Made by a program: the position numbers and the translations under genes. From Lactobacillus sp. YT155 (lineage in GTDB: Bacteria > Bacillota > Bacilli > Lactobacillales > Lactobacillaceae): a stretch of DNA of 64,000 bases. The notes under the pieces were generated by a model. The model made no database searches. It was not told the origin of the DNA and worked only from the letters and a program-made list of their open reading frames with translations. The stretch is from positions 31,368 to 95,367 of the forward strand of contig NZ_JAUKWP010000006.1 of NCBI RefSeq assembly GCF_030504545.1, in the 5' to 3' direction. Positions 56,041-64,000 of this stretch are shown here, piece after piece. Each line of letters starts with the position of its first letter. Within the stretch, counting starts at the first letter, position 1.

Positions 56041-56538
56041 TCAAGCGGTTTTTCTTTTGAAAACATGTTTTCTGAACCATGGAATTACCCAGTAGTCCAA
56101 ACCGATTTTACCAGCGTTGAAACCAGCAACAATCAAGAAGATTTCAAAGAAAATATATTCAGGGTTAACTGAAACTGTACCTGCTAATAGGTAAGTGAAG
56201 TTCATCATCATGGCGAAGAATAATGCTGCTGTTGTTAGACAACCGAAGATTAATCCCAAACCAATTAAGAATTCACCCCATGAAACCATAAATCCAAAAG
56301 CTTTTGAATTAGGCATCATGACATTTTTTACTAAGTCGTTAAACCATGGATATGCGGCAGTCTTTTCAGGTGTCATTACTGGATTAGTAATTGTTCCCAT
56401 GAAGAAACCTTTAGGGTCAAAAGCTGGACTTGAAGTAATCTTTTCCCAACCAGCTAATGTCCATTGCACACCAAGCCAAACACGAATAATTGCTAAAATA
56501 ACAGATGCGATTTTGTTTTCTCTTAAAAATTTAACCAT
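56041..56538 (-). CDS. DoxX family membrane protein
   Basis: A 165-residue protein with four membrane segments. VILAIIRVWLGVQWTLAGWEKI, a short extracellular loop (GFFMGTI..AYPWFNDLVKN), MVSWGEFLIGLGLIFGCLTTAALFFAMMMN and a basic C-terminus are typical of the DoxX/TQO-small-subunit family. The function is uncertain; relatives act in redox stress or sulfur metabolism. ATG 56538 follows GGGAGGAAAG. Confidence 0.88.
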   Translation of the reverse strand: MVKFLRENKIASVILAIIRVWLGVQWTLAGWEKITSSPAFDPKGFFMGTITNPVMTPEKTAAYPWFNDLVKNVMMPNSKAFGFMVSWGEFLIGLGLIFGCLTTAALFFAMMMNFTYLLAGTVSVNPEYIFFEIFLIVAGFNAGKIGLDYWVIPWFRKHVFKRKTA

Positions 56539-56619
56539 ATCAACTTTCCTCCCTTCATGTGAATTATAGCACGATGACAATGATAGTAGTGCAATTGTCG
56601 CTTGTCAATTGGAAGAAAA

Positions 56620-57993
56620 TTAAATTTCAAAATCTTGAATTGGTTTCAATTGAATTGTACTGAAATTAAAATCCTTAATGATACTTTTATCAGTTGCCAA
56701 TGGTAAAGGTTGCTGACTCAAATCAATTTCAGTAAGTTTTTTACTGCTATCAAGATTTAGATAACTTTGTTGAGAAACTTGCTCAGTGAATTTAATTAAA
56801 ACATTGTCCGATAAAACCCAACCAACTTGAGTTTTAATCCAGAGTTTAGAGCCATCTTTTTTGAATCCTTCAATTGCGTATTCTTTATTGGTTAACAATG
56901 AAGTACCAGTTGTATCGCGAATATTTGGTGAGGCGTAAATACTGTGTTTGAGATGATTATCTCTGACACGAATTGTAGAATTCATATAAGGAAGTAGTTC
57001 GGCCACATATTTACTATCAATGAAATTATCTGCCGAAACAAACTTGTTATCGGCAATTTGGAGATATGGTTTGTTGTCGACAATTATTTGTTTTTTCACT
57101 TCATAACTATTGAGATATTCAGTCTGGCCAGTAACTTTATTCTTGATATAGGGATTCTCGAAAGTTTGGCTAGGTTTTTCATTCATATAAGTCATTTGAG
57201 TATTTAGAGTCTGACTTGAGGCCTGTTTTTCAAGGTCACGATATTTGACACCAGTTTCTGGATAATTAGTTACGACACCATCAATTGGCATATTAACCAA
57301 CCAATTCCATTGGGCTGGGTCTTCATTCATCTTATCCCAGACATAAACTTTTTGGCTCATTTTATGTAACTGACTAACTAGCTTAGAAGTTACCAAGTCC
57401 GAAGAAATATTGACACCAGTACTGTATTTGAAAACTTCAAAATTAATTCTCTTTAATGATCCAGAAATAAAGATTCGTTGGTTATTTGGGAAATACTTGG
57501 CTAGTGCTTTGATGCTTTTACTTGAAAAGCTATGAAACATAACTCGATCTTGCATATGATATTTTTGAACTACTTGAGAGATAGTTGATTCGAGTGTATC
57601 TGAACTGTCGCCTTTCAAACGTTTAGTCTCAATTAAGAATTTTGCTTGTGGATTGTTTTGATATTTAGCTAGCACTTCATCTAAACTATGAATATGCTCG
57701 CCGTTAGCAACCGTTAGTTGAGAGATAGTATTAAAGTCGTTTTGAGATACGAGCAAGTTCTTACCAGTTAGTCGCATTAAATTATCATCATGCGAGACAA
57801 CCAAGCGATTATCTTTTGACAAGTGGACATCTAATTCTACGTAATCAGTACGTTCGTTAAATGCTGTGTCAAAACTTTGAAAAGTTTCTTCGGTAGCTTT
57901 AATAGGATCACCACGATGACCGACCACAATAAAAGCACTATTAAAAATGAAAATGAAAATCAGAAAAATACTTAATGATGATTTTTTGAACAT
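56620..57993 (-). CDS. Membrane-anchored glycerophosphodiester phosphodiesterase with C-terminal surface domain
   Basis: A 457-residue protein. An N-terminal signal/anchor helix (LSIFLIFIFIFNSAFIVV) runs directly into the GDPD barrel: GHRGDP (residues 25-30), YVELDVHLSKDNRLVVSHDD (51-70), LIETKR (120-125). The barrel ends near residue 250 (GVVTNYPETGVKYR). The last 170 residues are not catalytic; two segments (KQIIVDNKPYLQIADNKFV and EYAIEGFKKDGSKLWIKTQ) look like SLAP or SH3-like surface modules of lactobacilli. It probably degrades glycerophosphodiesters or teichoic-acid glycerol phosphate outside the cell. ATG 57993 follows AAAGGAAT. Confidence 0.88.
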   Translation of the reverse strand: MFKKSSLSIFLIFIFIFNSAFIVVGHRGDPIKATEETFQSFDTAFNERTDYVELDVHLSKDNRLVVSHDDNLMRLTGKNLLVSQNDFNTISQLTVANGEHIHSLDEVLAKYQNNPQAKFLIETKRLKGDSSDTLESTISQVVQKYHMQDRVMFHSFSSKSIKALAKYFPNNQRIFISGSLKRINFEVFKYSTGVNISSDLVTSKLVSQLHKMSQKVYVWDKMNEDPAQWNWLVNMPIDGVVTNYPETGVKYRDLEKQASSQTLNTQMTYMNEKPSQTFENPYIKNKVTGQTEYLNSYEVKKQIIVDNKPYLQIADNKFVSADNFIDSKYVAELLPYMNSTIRVRDNHLKHSIYASPNIRDTTGTSLLTNKEYAIEGFKKDGSKLWIKTQVGWVLSDNVLIKFTEQVSQQSYLNLDSSKKLTEIDLSQQPLPLATDKSIIKDFNFSTIQLKPIQDFEI

Positions 57994-58051
57994 ATTATTC
58001 CTTTCATTCAAGAAGAAACTGGTAAGATATAACTAAAGAGGAGAAAATATT

Positions 58052-58369
58052 TTGACTGAAGAAAAACAAGTACTAGATTTAATTGAAGAAATTACCTTAA
58101 ATGATGGCACAAAATACATTGAATTAGCAAATATTTTTCTAAATGGTCGTGCAGAACTAGCCGCCGAAAAAGGACTAATTCAACAAGTCAGAATTTTAAA
58201 ACTAAATATACCACATTCTACGGCAGTTTCATTATATGAAAAGTATATTAATGATAATTACGAAATGCCAAAATTGGATATGACCGAATGGACCGTGTTT
58301 GATCATAGTGATCCCAAAATTCAAAAAATGATTACTGATACTTTAAAAGCAAATTATATTGAAGAGTGA
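58052..58369 (+). CDS. Conserved-looking protein of unknown function
   Basis: A 105-residue soluble protein, helix-rich at the N-terminus (QVLDLIEEITLNDGTKYIELANIFLNG). I do not recognise the family. It starts at TTG 58052 behind GAGGAG. It is the first gene of an operon with the 5'-nucleotidase, whose start codon lies 2 bases after its stop codon, so it is probably translated together with it. Confidence 0.75.
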   Translation: MTEEKQVLDLIEEITLNDGTKYIELANIFLNGRAELAAEKGLIQQVRILKLNIPHSTAVSLYEKYINDNYEMPKLDMTEWTVFDHSDPKIQKMITDTLKANYIEE

Positions 58370-58371
58370 AG

Positions 58372-59757
58372 ATGACAAAACTAAAAATAATTCATACTAA
58401 TGACTTACATTCGCATTTTGAAAACTTTCCTAAAATTGAACGCTTGATTGCTGAAAAAAGAATGACTGCCGAACAAAACAATGAGGAATTCTTATTATTT
58501 GATATCGGCGATTTTATGGACCGTGTCCATCCTTTGACCGAAGCAACCAATGGCCAAGCTAATATTGAGTGGCTAAATAAGCGAAACTATGACTTAGTGA
58601 CAATTGGCAACAATGAAGGATTAGGCAACAGTCATCAACAATTGGAAGAGTTATTTAAAGATGCCAATTTTCCAGTTATTATTGGTAATTTGAAAACCAA
58701 AGCCACCGAAGAAATTCCAGATTTTGCAATTTCATCACAGATTTATGAATTTGCGGACAACAAAGTCGGCGTTTTAGCTTTGACAGCACCTTTTGTGTTG
58801 ACATATCCATTAGTTGATTGGGATATTCAACTAGTTCAAGATGTTTTGCCTGAACAGATTGCTGAGTTAAAAGCTCAAGGATGCGGCACGATTATTTTAA
58901 TGTCACATCTTGGAATCTCAATGGACAAAAGAATTGCTAAAAAATATCCAGAAGTTAACTTGATTATTGGCTCACACACACATCATTTATTTGAGCATGG
59001 TGAGGTTGATGGGACAACACAATTAGCCGCAGCAGGTAAGTACGGCATGTATGTCGGTGAAATTGATTTAACTTTAGAGAACAATCAAATTCAAGATATT
59101 AAAGTCGATACTATCAAGACCGCTGAATTGCCAGAAGAACCAAATGATGAGCAAATCATAAATGATTATTTAGAGTTGGGACATGAATTATTACAGCAAC
59201 AAAAAATTGCTGAAGTTCCTTTTGACTTAAATAATGATGTAACTTCTGAACATGCCAACATTCATTATGCATTGAAGGCAATCGAACAAGTTGCGGGGAC
59301 TGATATCGCGGTTTTAAATAATGGATTATTTCTCAAAGAATTGCCGGCGGGCACAGTTACGGCAGATGATATTCATGACTTATTACCGCACACGATGCAT
59401 GTCATGAAAGTATCTCTAAAAGGACAAGATATTTGGCGATTGTTTTTAGAGATGGAATTTAATCGATTATTTCTTAGACGGCATCAGCAAAAAGGAATGG
59501 GTTTTCGAGGTAAATATTTTGGCGAATTAGTGTATGATAATGTCAAAGTAAATATTGAGAAACGTTCAGTGCTGATTCATGATCAGCCAATTGAACCTGA
59601 AAAAGAATATTCTCTAGCCACATTAGATCACTATTTGTTTGTGCCATATTTTCCAACTATTAAAATCATGGGACAAAATAAGTTATACTATCCAACAGTG
59701 ATTAGGGATGTTTACAGTCAATATTTAAAAACAAAGTTTGGAATGAATAATGGATAA
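58372..59757 (+). CDS. yunD: Bifunctional metallophosphatase/5'-nucleotidase (YunD-like)
   Basis: A 461-residue protein without signal peptide. The metallophosphoesterase motifs are IHTNDLHSHFEN, DIGDFMDRVHP, GNNEG, MSHLGISMD and IGSHTHHLFE; the C-terminal 5'-nucleotidase domain contains VLNNGLFLKELPAGTVTADDI. It should release phosphate from nucleotides or UDP-sugars, here inside the cell, as in Bacillus YunD. ATG 58372 is preferred over GTG 58366. It overlaps yutD by 8 bases. Confidence 0.92.
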   Translation: MTKLKIIHTNDLHSHFENFPKIERLIAEKRMTAEQNNEEFLLFDIGDFMDRVHPLTEATNGQANIEWLNKRNYDLVTIGNNEGLGNSHQQLEELFKDANFPVIIGNLKTKATEEIPDFAISSQIYEFADNKVGVLALTAPFVLTYPLVDWDIQLVQDVLPEQIAELKAQGCGTIILMSHLGISMDKRIAKKYPEVNLIIGSHTHHLFEHGEVDGTTQLAAAGKYGMYVGEIDLTLENNQIQDIKVDTIKTAELPEEPNDEQIINDYLELGHELLQQQKIAEVPFDLNNDVTSEHANIHYALKAIEQVAGTDIAVLNNGLFLKELPAGTVTADDIHDLLPHTMHVMKVSLKGQDIWRLFLEMEFNRLFLRRHQQKGMGFRGKYFGELVYDNVKVNIEKRSVLIHDQPIEPEKEYSLATLDHYLFVPYFPTIKIMGQNKLYYPTVIRDVYSQYLKTKFGMNNG

Positions 59758-60316
59758 GAAGAAAACGACCGAAGAAGAAAAACCAGTCGAAGAACGAGCA
59801 AAAGTTGAAATAGTTCAGTTAGATGATGAGAATATCCGGATTCAAGATCATCCTTATAAGTTACTCGAGAACTATCGCGAGGGCTTTGATAAAGAGAAAC
59901 TAGCTGAGCGTTATAGTGATGTTCTCAAGAAGTACGACTACATTGTCGGCGATTGGGGATACGATCAACTACGTTTGAAAGGTTTTTACAACCGCAATTA
60001 CTCGCAAGCAAAGATGGACCAACAGATTGAAAACGTTGAAGATTATCTATTGGAATATTGTAATTTTGGTTGTGCTTATTTTGTGTTGGAAAACTTGAAG
60101 AAGATGCCAAAGGCAAAATTAAAAGCTAAGGCCAAAAAGCAGCCACAACAAAAAAAGAAAAAGCCAGCAACTAATAAGAAATCAACTAATAACGTTAAGA
60201 AAAAACCAACCGCAAATAAGAAAAACCAGAACACTACAACAAAAAAGAAAAGCACCAATAATAACTCTAACAAGAAGAACAACTTTAAGATTCGCAAGAT
60301 AAATAATGAGAAGTAG
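59750..60316 (+). CDS. yutD: YutD family protein with basic low-complexity tail
   Basis: A 188-residue protein. Residues about 20-118 match YutD (DUF1027): HPYKLLENYREGFD, YDYIVGDWGYDQLRLKGFY, VEDYLLEYCNFGCAYFVL. The last 70 residues are almost only Lys, Asn, Thr, Pro and Gln (KKKPATNKKSTNNVKKK type), which suggests binding to nucleic acid or ribosomes. Its function is unknown. It lies in the conserved yunD-yutD-nagD-DUF1461 order of lactobacilli. Confidence 0.9.
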   Translation: MDKKKTTEEEKPVEERAKVEIVQLDDENIRIQDHPYKLLENYREGFDKEKLAERYSDVLKKYDYIVGDWGYDQLRLKGFYNRNYSQAKMDQQIENVEDYLLEYCNFGCAYFVLENLKKMPKAKLKAKAKKQPQQKKKKPATNKKSTNNVKKKPTANKKNQNTTTKKKSTNNNSNKKNNFKIRKINNEK

Positions 60317-60325
60317 GTAAGATTT

Positions 60326-61111
60326 TTGGCAACTAAGAAGTATAAAAACTATTTGATTGATTTAGATGGCACAATGTATCAAGGAACGAAGCAAATTCCC
60401 GAGGCCAAGAAGTTTATTGACCGTGCGGTAAATGATCCTGAAGTAAATTATTATTTTTTGACTAATAATACAACTAAGACAGTTCAACAAGTGGCTAGTA
60501 ATTTGAATAACAATCATCAAATCAAAGCCGATGAGAATCAAATTATTACACCATCGTTGGCGACGGCATTCTATTTACAAGAAGAAAATGACGATTTGTC
60601 TCAAAAATCAGTCTATGTAATTGGTGAAGCTGGTTTGAAGGATGCAATTTACTCAACCGGCATTAAGTACAATGAATTTGATCCTGACTACGTTATTGTA
60701 GGATTAGATACTGATGTGACTTATCATAAATTCGAGTTGGCGACCTTAGCCATCAAACGTGGAGCAAAATTCATTGGAACTAACCGTGATACTAATCTTC
60801 CTAATGAACGTGGATTAGTTCCCGGTGCAGGTTCGGTTGTTTCGCTAGTTGAGACAGCAACGCAACAAGTTGCCACTTATATTGGAAAGCCTGATCGACC
60901 AATTATTGACTTTGCGCTAGAGAAATTTGGTTTAGAAAAATCCGAAACTGTTATGGTGGGTGATAACTATCAAACCGATATTTTAAGTGGAATTCAGAAT
61001 GGCTTGGCGACATTGCTAGTCTATTCAGGAGTATCAACTAAAGAGCAAGTAGCCCAAAAAGAAAAACAACCAACTTTTGAGGTTGATAGTTTAGATGAGT
61101 GGGTCTTCTAA
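60326..61111 (+). CDS. HAD-IIA family sugar-phosphatase (NagD/YutF-like, TIGR01457)
   Basis: A 261-residue cytoplasmic phosphatase. Motif I: YLIDLDGTMYQG; motif II: FLTNNTTKT; the cap domain contains VIVGLDTDVTYHKF; motif IV: VMVGDNYQTDILSGIQNG. Members remove phosphate from small sugar phosphates and nucleotides; the true substrate is unknown. It starts at TTG 60326, whose ribosome-binding site is weak (AGGTAAG). Its stop codon overlaps the next start (TAATG). Confidence 0.92.
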   Translation: MATKKYKNYLIDLDGTMYQGTKQIPEAKKFIDRAVNDPEVNYYFLTNNTTKTVQQVASNLNNNHQIKADENQIITPSLATAFYLQEENDDLSQKSVYVIGEAGLKDAIYSTGIKYNEFDPDYVIVGLDTDVTYHKFELATLAIKRGAKFIGTNRDTNLPNERGLVPGAGSVVSLVETATQQVATYIGKPDRPIIDFALEKFGLEKSETVMVGDNYQTDILSGIQNGLATLLVYSGVSTKEQVAQKEKQPTFEVDSLDEWVF

Positions 61112-61710
61112 TGATTGATTGGTTAAGAGTTCGCGACAACATTGTTAATATATTCTTCGTGTTAACGGCGGCAATTTTTTCAGTAATCGCTCTTAGCGGA
61201 ATTGTCTATTACATTAATGCTAATTGGTTTTACGACTTTCCAATAAATAACGCTAACTTGATGAAAGAATATGCTCATTTAATGGAGTATTTATTGAATC
61301 CATTTTCGGGTGAATTAAAGTTCTTATACTTTCCAGCCTCAAGAAGTGGGCTGTTACATTTTGTCGACGTGAAGAATTTATTTTTGTTAAATAACATTGT
61401 TTTCTTGATTACTTTGGGACTTAAGAAAGTCTTCAAGATTAAGCTGCGTTTTTATGCAAAAGATGCCGCAGTAATCGGAATACTACCGGTAATCATTGGA
61501 ATTATTGCAGCAATGGACTTTGATCAGTTCTTTGTAATGTTTCATGAAGTTCTATTTAGAAATAGTGATTGGATGTTTGATCCAGTTGCGGATCCGATTA
61601 TCAATGTGTTGCCAGAAGAATTCTTTGAACAATTAATCTTCATGTTCTTTATTATTTTTGAAATCATGGTTTATATTGGATACAAAAAAAGAGCTAAGGA
61701 ATTATCCTAG
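61111..61710 (+). CDS. TIGR01906/DUF1461 integral membrane protein
   Basis: A 199-residue protein with about four membrane segments (NIFFVLTAAIFSVIALSGIVYYI, NNIVFLITLGL, AVIGILPVIIGIIAAMDF, LIFMFFIIFEIMVYIGY) and an extracellular loop with LMEYLLNPFSGELKFLYFPASRSGLLHFVDVK, the most conserved part of the family. The function is unknown. ATG 61111 overlaps the stop codon of the phosphatase gene. It is the last gene of the yunD operon. Confidence 0.88.
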   Translation: MIDWLRVRDNIVNIFFVLTAAIFSVIALSGIVYYINANWFYDFPINNANLMKEYAHLMEYLLNPFSGELKFLYFPASRSGLLHFVDVKNLFLLNNIVFLITLGLKKVFKIKLRFYAKDAAVIGILPVIIGIIAAMDFDQFFVMFHEVLFRNSDWMFDPVADPIINVLPEEFFEQLIFMFFIIFEIMVYIGYKKRAKELS

Positions 61711-61721
61711 CTCTTTTTTTT
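61684..61721. terminator. Bidirectional terminator
   Basis: AAAGAGCTAAGGA-ATTA-TCCTAGCTCTTT, one bulged base, flanked by A- and T-runs. It overlaps the 3' ends of both convergent genes. Confidence 0.85.
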
Positions 61722-62351
61722 CTTGGCTTTATTTCTGAAGAAAGTAATGATGATTGGAACCACTGAAACCAAGACAATTCCAATCGCAATTAATGAGAAG
61801 TGTTCTTGAACAATGGGGTTAGTTCCAAATACGTAACCAACGAATGTGAATAACCCAACCCATAAACCAGCACCTGCAACGTTATAGATTAAGAAGCGAC
61901 GATAGTGCATCGATCCACTCCCGGCAACAAAAGGAACGAAAGTTCTAATGAATGGAATGAAACGACCGATAACAATTGTAATTCCACCGTGTTTCTCAAA
62001 GAACTTATGGGCTGAATCTAGATGTTCTTGATTAATGAATCGCTTCAAAAACGACTGTTTCGTTGCGTAGTGACTGAAATGTTCACCAAGTTCGTAGTTG
62101 ACCGAATCACCAATGACAGCTGCGGAAATGAAGACCGCCAACAGAATCCAGACATTTAGCTGAGCGTGAGCATTAGCAGAAAGTGCTGCAGCTGCAAAGA
62201 TTAATGAATCACCGGGCAAGAATGGGAAAATCACTAACCCAGTTTCAACGAAAACAATTAGGAACAAAATAACGTAAGTCCAAACACCAAAGTTACCAAT
62301 CATTGATACCAGATGTTTATCTATATGTAGAATAAAATCTATCAGTTGCAA
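61707..62351 (-). CDS. DedA family membrane protein
   Basis: A 214-residue protein with about five membrane segments. FVETGLVIFPFLPGDSLIF, GDSVNYELGEHF, and the conserved GRFIPFIRTFVPFVAGSGSMHYRRFLIYN with its paired Arg residues are DedA hallmarks. Family members act as lipid-carrier or phospholipid flippases (undecaprenyl phosphate recycling). It starts at TTG 62351 behind GAGGTAAC. Convergent with the DUF1461 gene. Confidence 0.93.
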   Translation of the reverse strand: MQLIDFILHIDKHLVSMIGNFGVWTYVILFLIVFVETGLVIFPFLPGDSLIFAAAALSANAHAQLNVWILLAVFISAAVIGDSVNYELGEHFSHYATKQSFLKRFINQEHLDSAHKFFEKHGGITIVIGRFIPFIRTFVPFVAGSGSMHYRRFLIYNVAGAGLWVGLFTFVGYVFGTNPIVQEHFSLIAIGIVLVSVVPIIITFFRNKAKKKKS

Positions 62352-62437
62352 GTTAGTTACCTCTTTATTTTAATGTTAGTTAACATTATACGTTAAGATA
62401 CTCATATTTTAGTCTAGCCTTAAAATTAAATTAAGAA

Positions 62438-63430
62438 TTACTGGTTATCAAATAGGTTAGTACTATGTTCGTAATAACTTTTTTCTGGATAGATTTTCAA
62501 CTGTGCTTGAGCGACAGCCGTAGGACCTTCGGCAAAACCACTAACTATCAACTTGAGTTTGCCATCATATTCAGCGACATCACCAACAGCATATATGTTA
62601 GGTAAGTTGGTTTCCATCTTTTGATTAACCTTGATATAAGGACCTGAAAGATCTAGTCCCCAATCACGCAACATCTTTGTATCAGAAGTATAACCATAAT
62701 TGACTAATAAGTTATCAACGATGATATCTCGCTTATTGTCTTTGTCACGAGCCTTGCCTAAAGTGACTTTTATCTTATTGTCATCAGCTTTTTGAACACC
62801 TTCGATTAGATATGGGGTTACCTTAGTAACGTTGGTTGTTTCTAACTTAGTTACACTAGCGCCTAATGCTCGGAAGGTATCGCGACGATGAACAATTTTG
62901 GTAGATTTAGAAATATTATCAATTGCAATTGACCAATCGACAGCTGAGTCACCGCCACCAGCAACTAATACATCTTTATCACGATATTTATTGATATCTT
63001 TAACGAAATAATCAACATTTTGTTCATCTAGTTGTGGGTCGTAATCAAATGCCAAACGTCTGGGATTGAAAGCTCCATTGCCGACAGCAACAATAACGGC
63101 CTTAGCAGTGATGTCTTGTTTGTTAGTCTGTAATACTTTTACACCACCATCATCATCGGTAATGGTTTTAACGGTGGTGTCAGTATAAATATCGCAATCA
63201 AACATTTCCAATTGCTCAATCATTTTTGTGGTTAAATCTTCACCAGTTATGCCGAGAAAACCTGGCACATCATAAATTTTCTTTTGAGCATAGAGTGTAT
63301 TAGGTTGACCACCAAGCGTGGGCAAACTCTCAATAATACAAGTCTTTAACTCGCGTAGTTTAGCATAATAACCAGTGAATAATCCCACAGGACCACCACC
63401 GATAATGGCAATATCATAAATTTCAGGCAT
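62438..63430 (-). CDS. Ferredoxin/flavodoxin-NADP reductase-type flavoprotein (YumC-like)
   Basis: A 330-residue FAD/NAD(P) protein of the thioredoxin-reductase fold. The FAD motif is IAIIGGGPVGLFTGYYAKLR, the NADPH motif VAGGGDSAVDWS, and the C-terminal FAD site YAVGDVAEYDGKLKLIVSGFAEGP. The redox CxxC of thioredoxin reductase is absent, which places it with the YumC/TrxB2-type ferredoxin-NADP reductases. ATG 63430 (MPEIYDIAIIGGG) follows AAGGATAA; the longer open frame extends into the divergent gene and is not real. Confidence 0.92.
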   Translation of the reverse strand: MPEIYDIAIIGGGPVGLFTGYYAKLRELKTCIIESLPTLGGQPNTLYAQKKIYDVPGFLGITGEDLTTKMIEQLEMFDCDIYTDTTVKTITDDDGGVKVLQTNKQDITAKAVIVAVGNGAFNPRRLAFDYDPQLDEQNVDYFVKDINKYRDKDVLVAGGGDSAVDWSIAIDNISKSTKIVHRRDTFRALGASVTKLETTNVTKVTPYLIEGVQKADDNKIKVTLGKARDKDNKRDIIVDNLLVNYGYTSDTKMLRDWGLDLSGPYIKVNQKMETNLPNIYAVGDVAEYDGKLKLIVSGFAEGPTAVAQAQLKIYPEKSYYEHSTNLFDNQ

Positions 63431-63549
63431 AGTATTTATCCTTAATGTATACTTTTTAGTTAATTTTTTAACGATTATGGTGCATAATATATATGCGACT
63501 ATTATTAATATGATAAAGCAAGACAACAATAAAAAAAAGGAGGACGAGT

Positions 63550-63909
63550 TTGGAATATAAGATTGGTGATGTAGTAACCGGCACAATTGCTGGAGTTCAA
63601 CCATATGGTGCATTTGTTAAATTAGATGATGACACTCAAGGGTTAATACATATTTCAGAATGTACCGATGGTTATGTATCCTCGGTCAAAGAACTTTTGA
63701 ATACAGATGAGAAAGTCACGGTCAAAGTTTTGGACATTGATGAATACACTGGAAAGATTTCACTTTCACTACGTGTGCTGAATGATGCTCCAGTAGCTGA
63801 AGACAAGGCGAGTCATCGAAAACATTTTTGGACTGACCGCAATCAAAAAATTGGATTTAAGTCGATTGCTGAGAAAAAATCCGGCTGGATAAAAGAAGCC
63901 CTTAAATAG
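63550..63909 (+). CDS. S1 RNA-binding domain protein (YugI/CvfD-like)
   Basis: A 119-residue protein. One S1 domain fills residues 1-75: GDVVTGTIAGVQPYGAFVKLDDDTQGLIHISE and VKVLDIDEYTGKISLSLR. A charged tail follows. Such general stress protein 13-type factors bind RNA and affect translation and virulence traits in streptococci. It starts at TTG 63550 with AAAGGAGG upstream. It is divergent from the flavoprotein gene. Confidence 0.9.
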   Translation: MEYKIGDVVTGTIAGVQPYGAFVKLDDDTQGLIHISECTDGYVSSVKELLNTDEKVTVKVLDIDEYTGKISLSLRVLNDAPVAEDKASHRKHFWTDRNQKIGFKSIAEKKSGWIKEALK

Positions 63910-63916
63910 AAGAAAA

Positions 63917-63955
63917 AAACGCAAAAGAAAAATTGCGAAAAAAATTTTAAAAAGA
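63917..63955 (-). terminator. Possible minus-strand terminator at the right edge
   Basis: On the minus strand CGCAA-N9-TTGCG precedes a T-run. It could also serve the S1-domain gene in the other direction, though the T-run there is interrupted. Confidence 0.4.
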
Positions 63956-63968
63956 ACTCATAAAAGAC

Positions 63969-63997
63969 TTGACCGAGTAGAAGTGAGTTGGTAAACT
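63969..63997 (+). promoter_or_regulatory. Promoter for a gene beyond the right edge
   Basis: -35 TTGACC (63969-63974), 17 bases, -10 TAAACT (63992-63997). The transcript would begin outside the window. Confidence 0.6.
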
Positions 63998-64000
63998 AGT

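Noticed and set aside
63431..63613. 61-residue N-terminal extension of the flavoprotein
   Set aside because: It overlaps the divergent S1-domain gene; the FAD motif lies at the usual distance from ATG 63430.

Overview
The window is a stretch of chromosome from a low-GC Gram-positive lactic acid bacterium. The gene set and order (ymdB-mutS-mutL-ruvA-ruvB-queA, a complete arginine deiminase operon, alaS-ireB-ruvX-DUF1292-mutS2, trxA-yslB-murI, divergent pepQ/ccpA, zwf, LPXTG proteins with MucBP and BspA-like domains) point to the Lactobacillaceae. A Companilactobacillus-like species is my guess from overall resemblance; it is not shown by the sequence.

Layout. 1-4.2 kb is an accessory, very AT-rich segment: the start of a C5-cytosine methyltransferase, a divergent Sau3AI/MutH-type restriction enzyme (both expected to recognise GATC) and, just downstream on the same strand, an overlapping two-gene unit (a soluble NdpA-like protein and a membrane protein) that I read as an uncharacterised, possibly defence-related module. 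4.3-15.2 kb is core: two small membrane proteins, groES-groEL under a CIRCE element, ymdB, mismatch repair, RuvAB and QueA.

15.3-25.5 kb is a cell-surface island. It holds an LPXTG protein, a candidate type I toxin with antisense promoter, an Mga-like regulator overlapping a small exported protein, a BspA-like/MucBP protein without an anchor, a MarR-type regulator, and a second LPXTG protein with 26 copies of an 11-residue repeat. The promoter-leader module of the first LPXTG gene recurs at 17.3 kb, where it drives no gene and ends in a terminator; this is one of the more unusual structures here.

25.6-31.1 kb is the arcABCD-arcR operon, with a CRP/FNR-type palindrome and a cre-like box upstream. 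31.2-44.2 kb is housekeeping: tgt, yajC, zwf, dinB, nrnA, a DEAD-box helicase, T-box-controlled alaS, ireB-ruvX-DUF1292 and mutS2. 44.2-47.9 kb is a less conserved envelope patch: an XRE regulator facing a LysM protein across two palindromes, then small membrane proteins and a DUF6287 lipoprotein. 47.9-64 kb is core again: trxA, yslB, an LPXTG/FIVAR protein behind three WalR-like half sites, murI-rdgB, DUF948 and YtxH proteins, pepQ/ccpA, pepV, DoxX, a membrane-anchored phosphodiesterase, a yunD-yutD-nagD-DUF1461 operon, DedA, a ferredoxin-NADP reductase-type flavoprotein and an S1-domain protein. A strong promoter pointing right sits at the very end.

Starts were chosen by ribosome-binding-site spacing; many begin with TTG or GTG. 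No tRNA, rRNA, insertion sequence, prophage or CRISPR array was seen.
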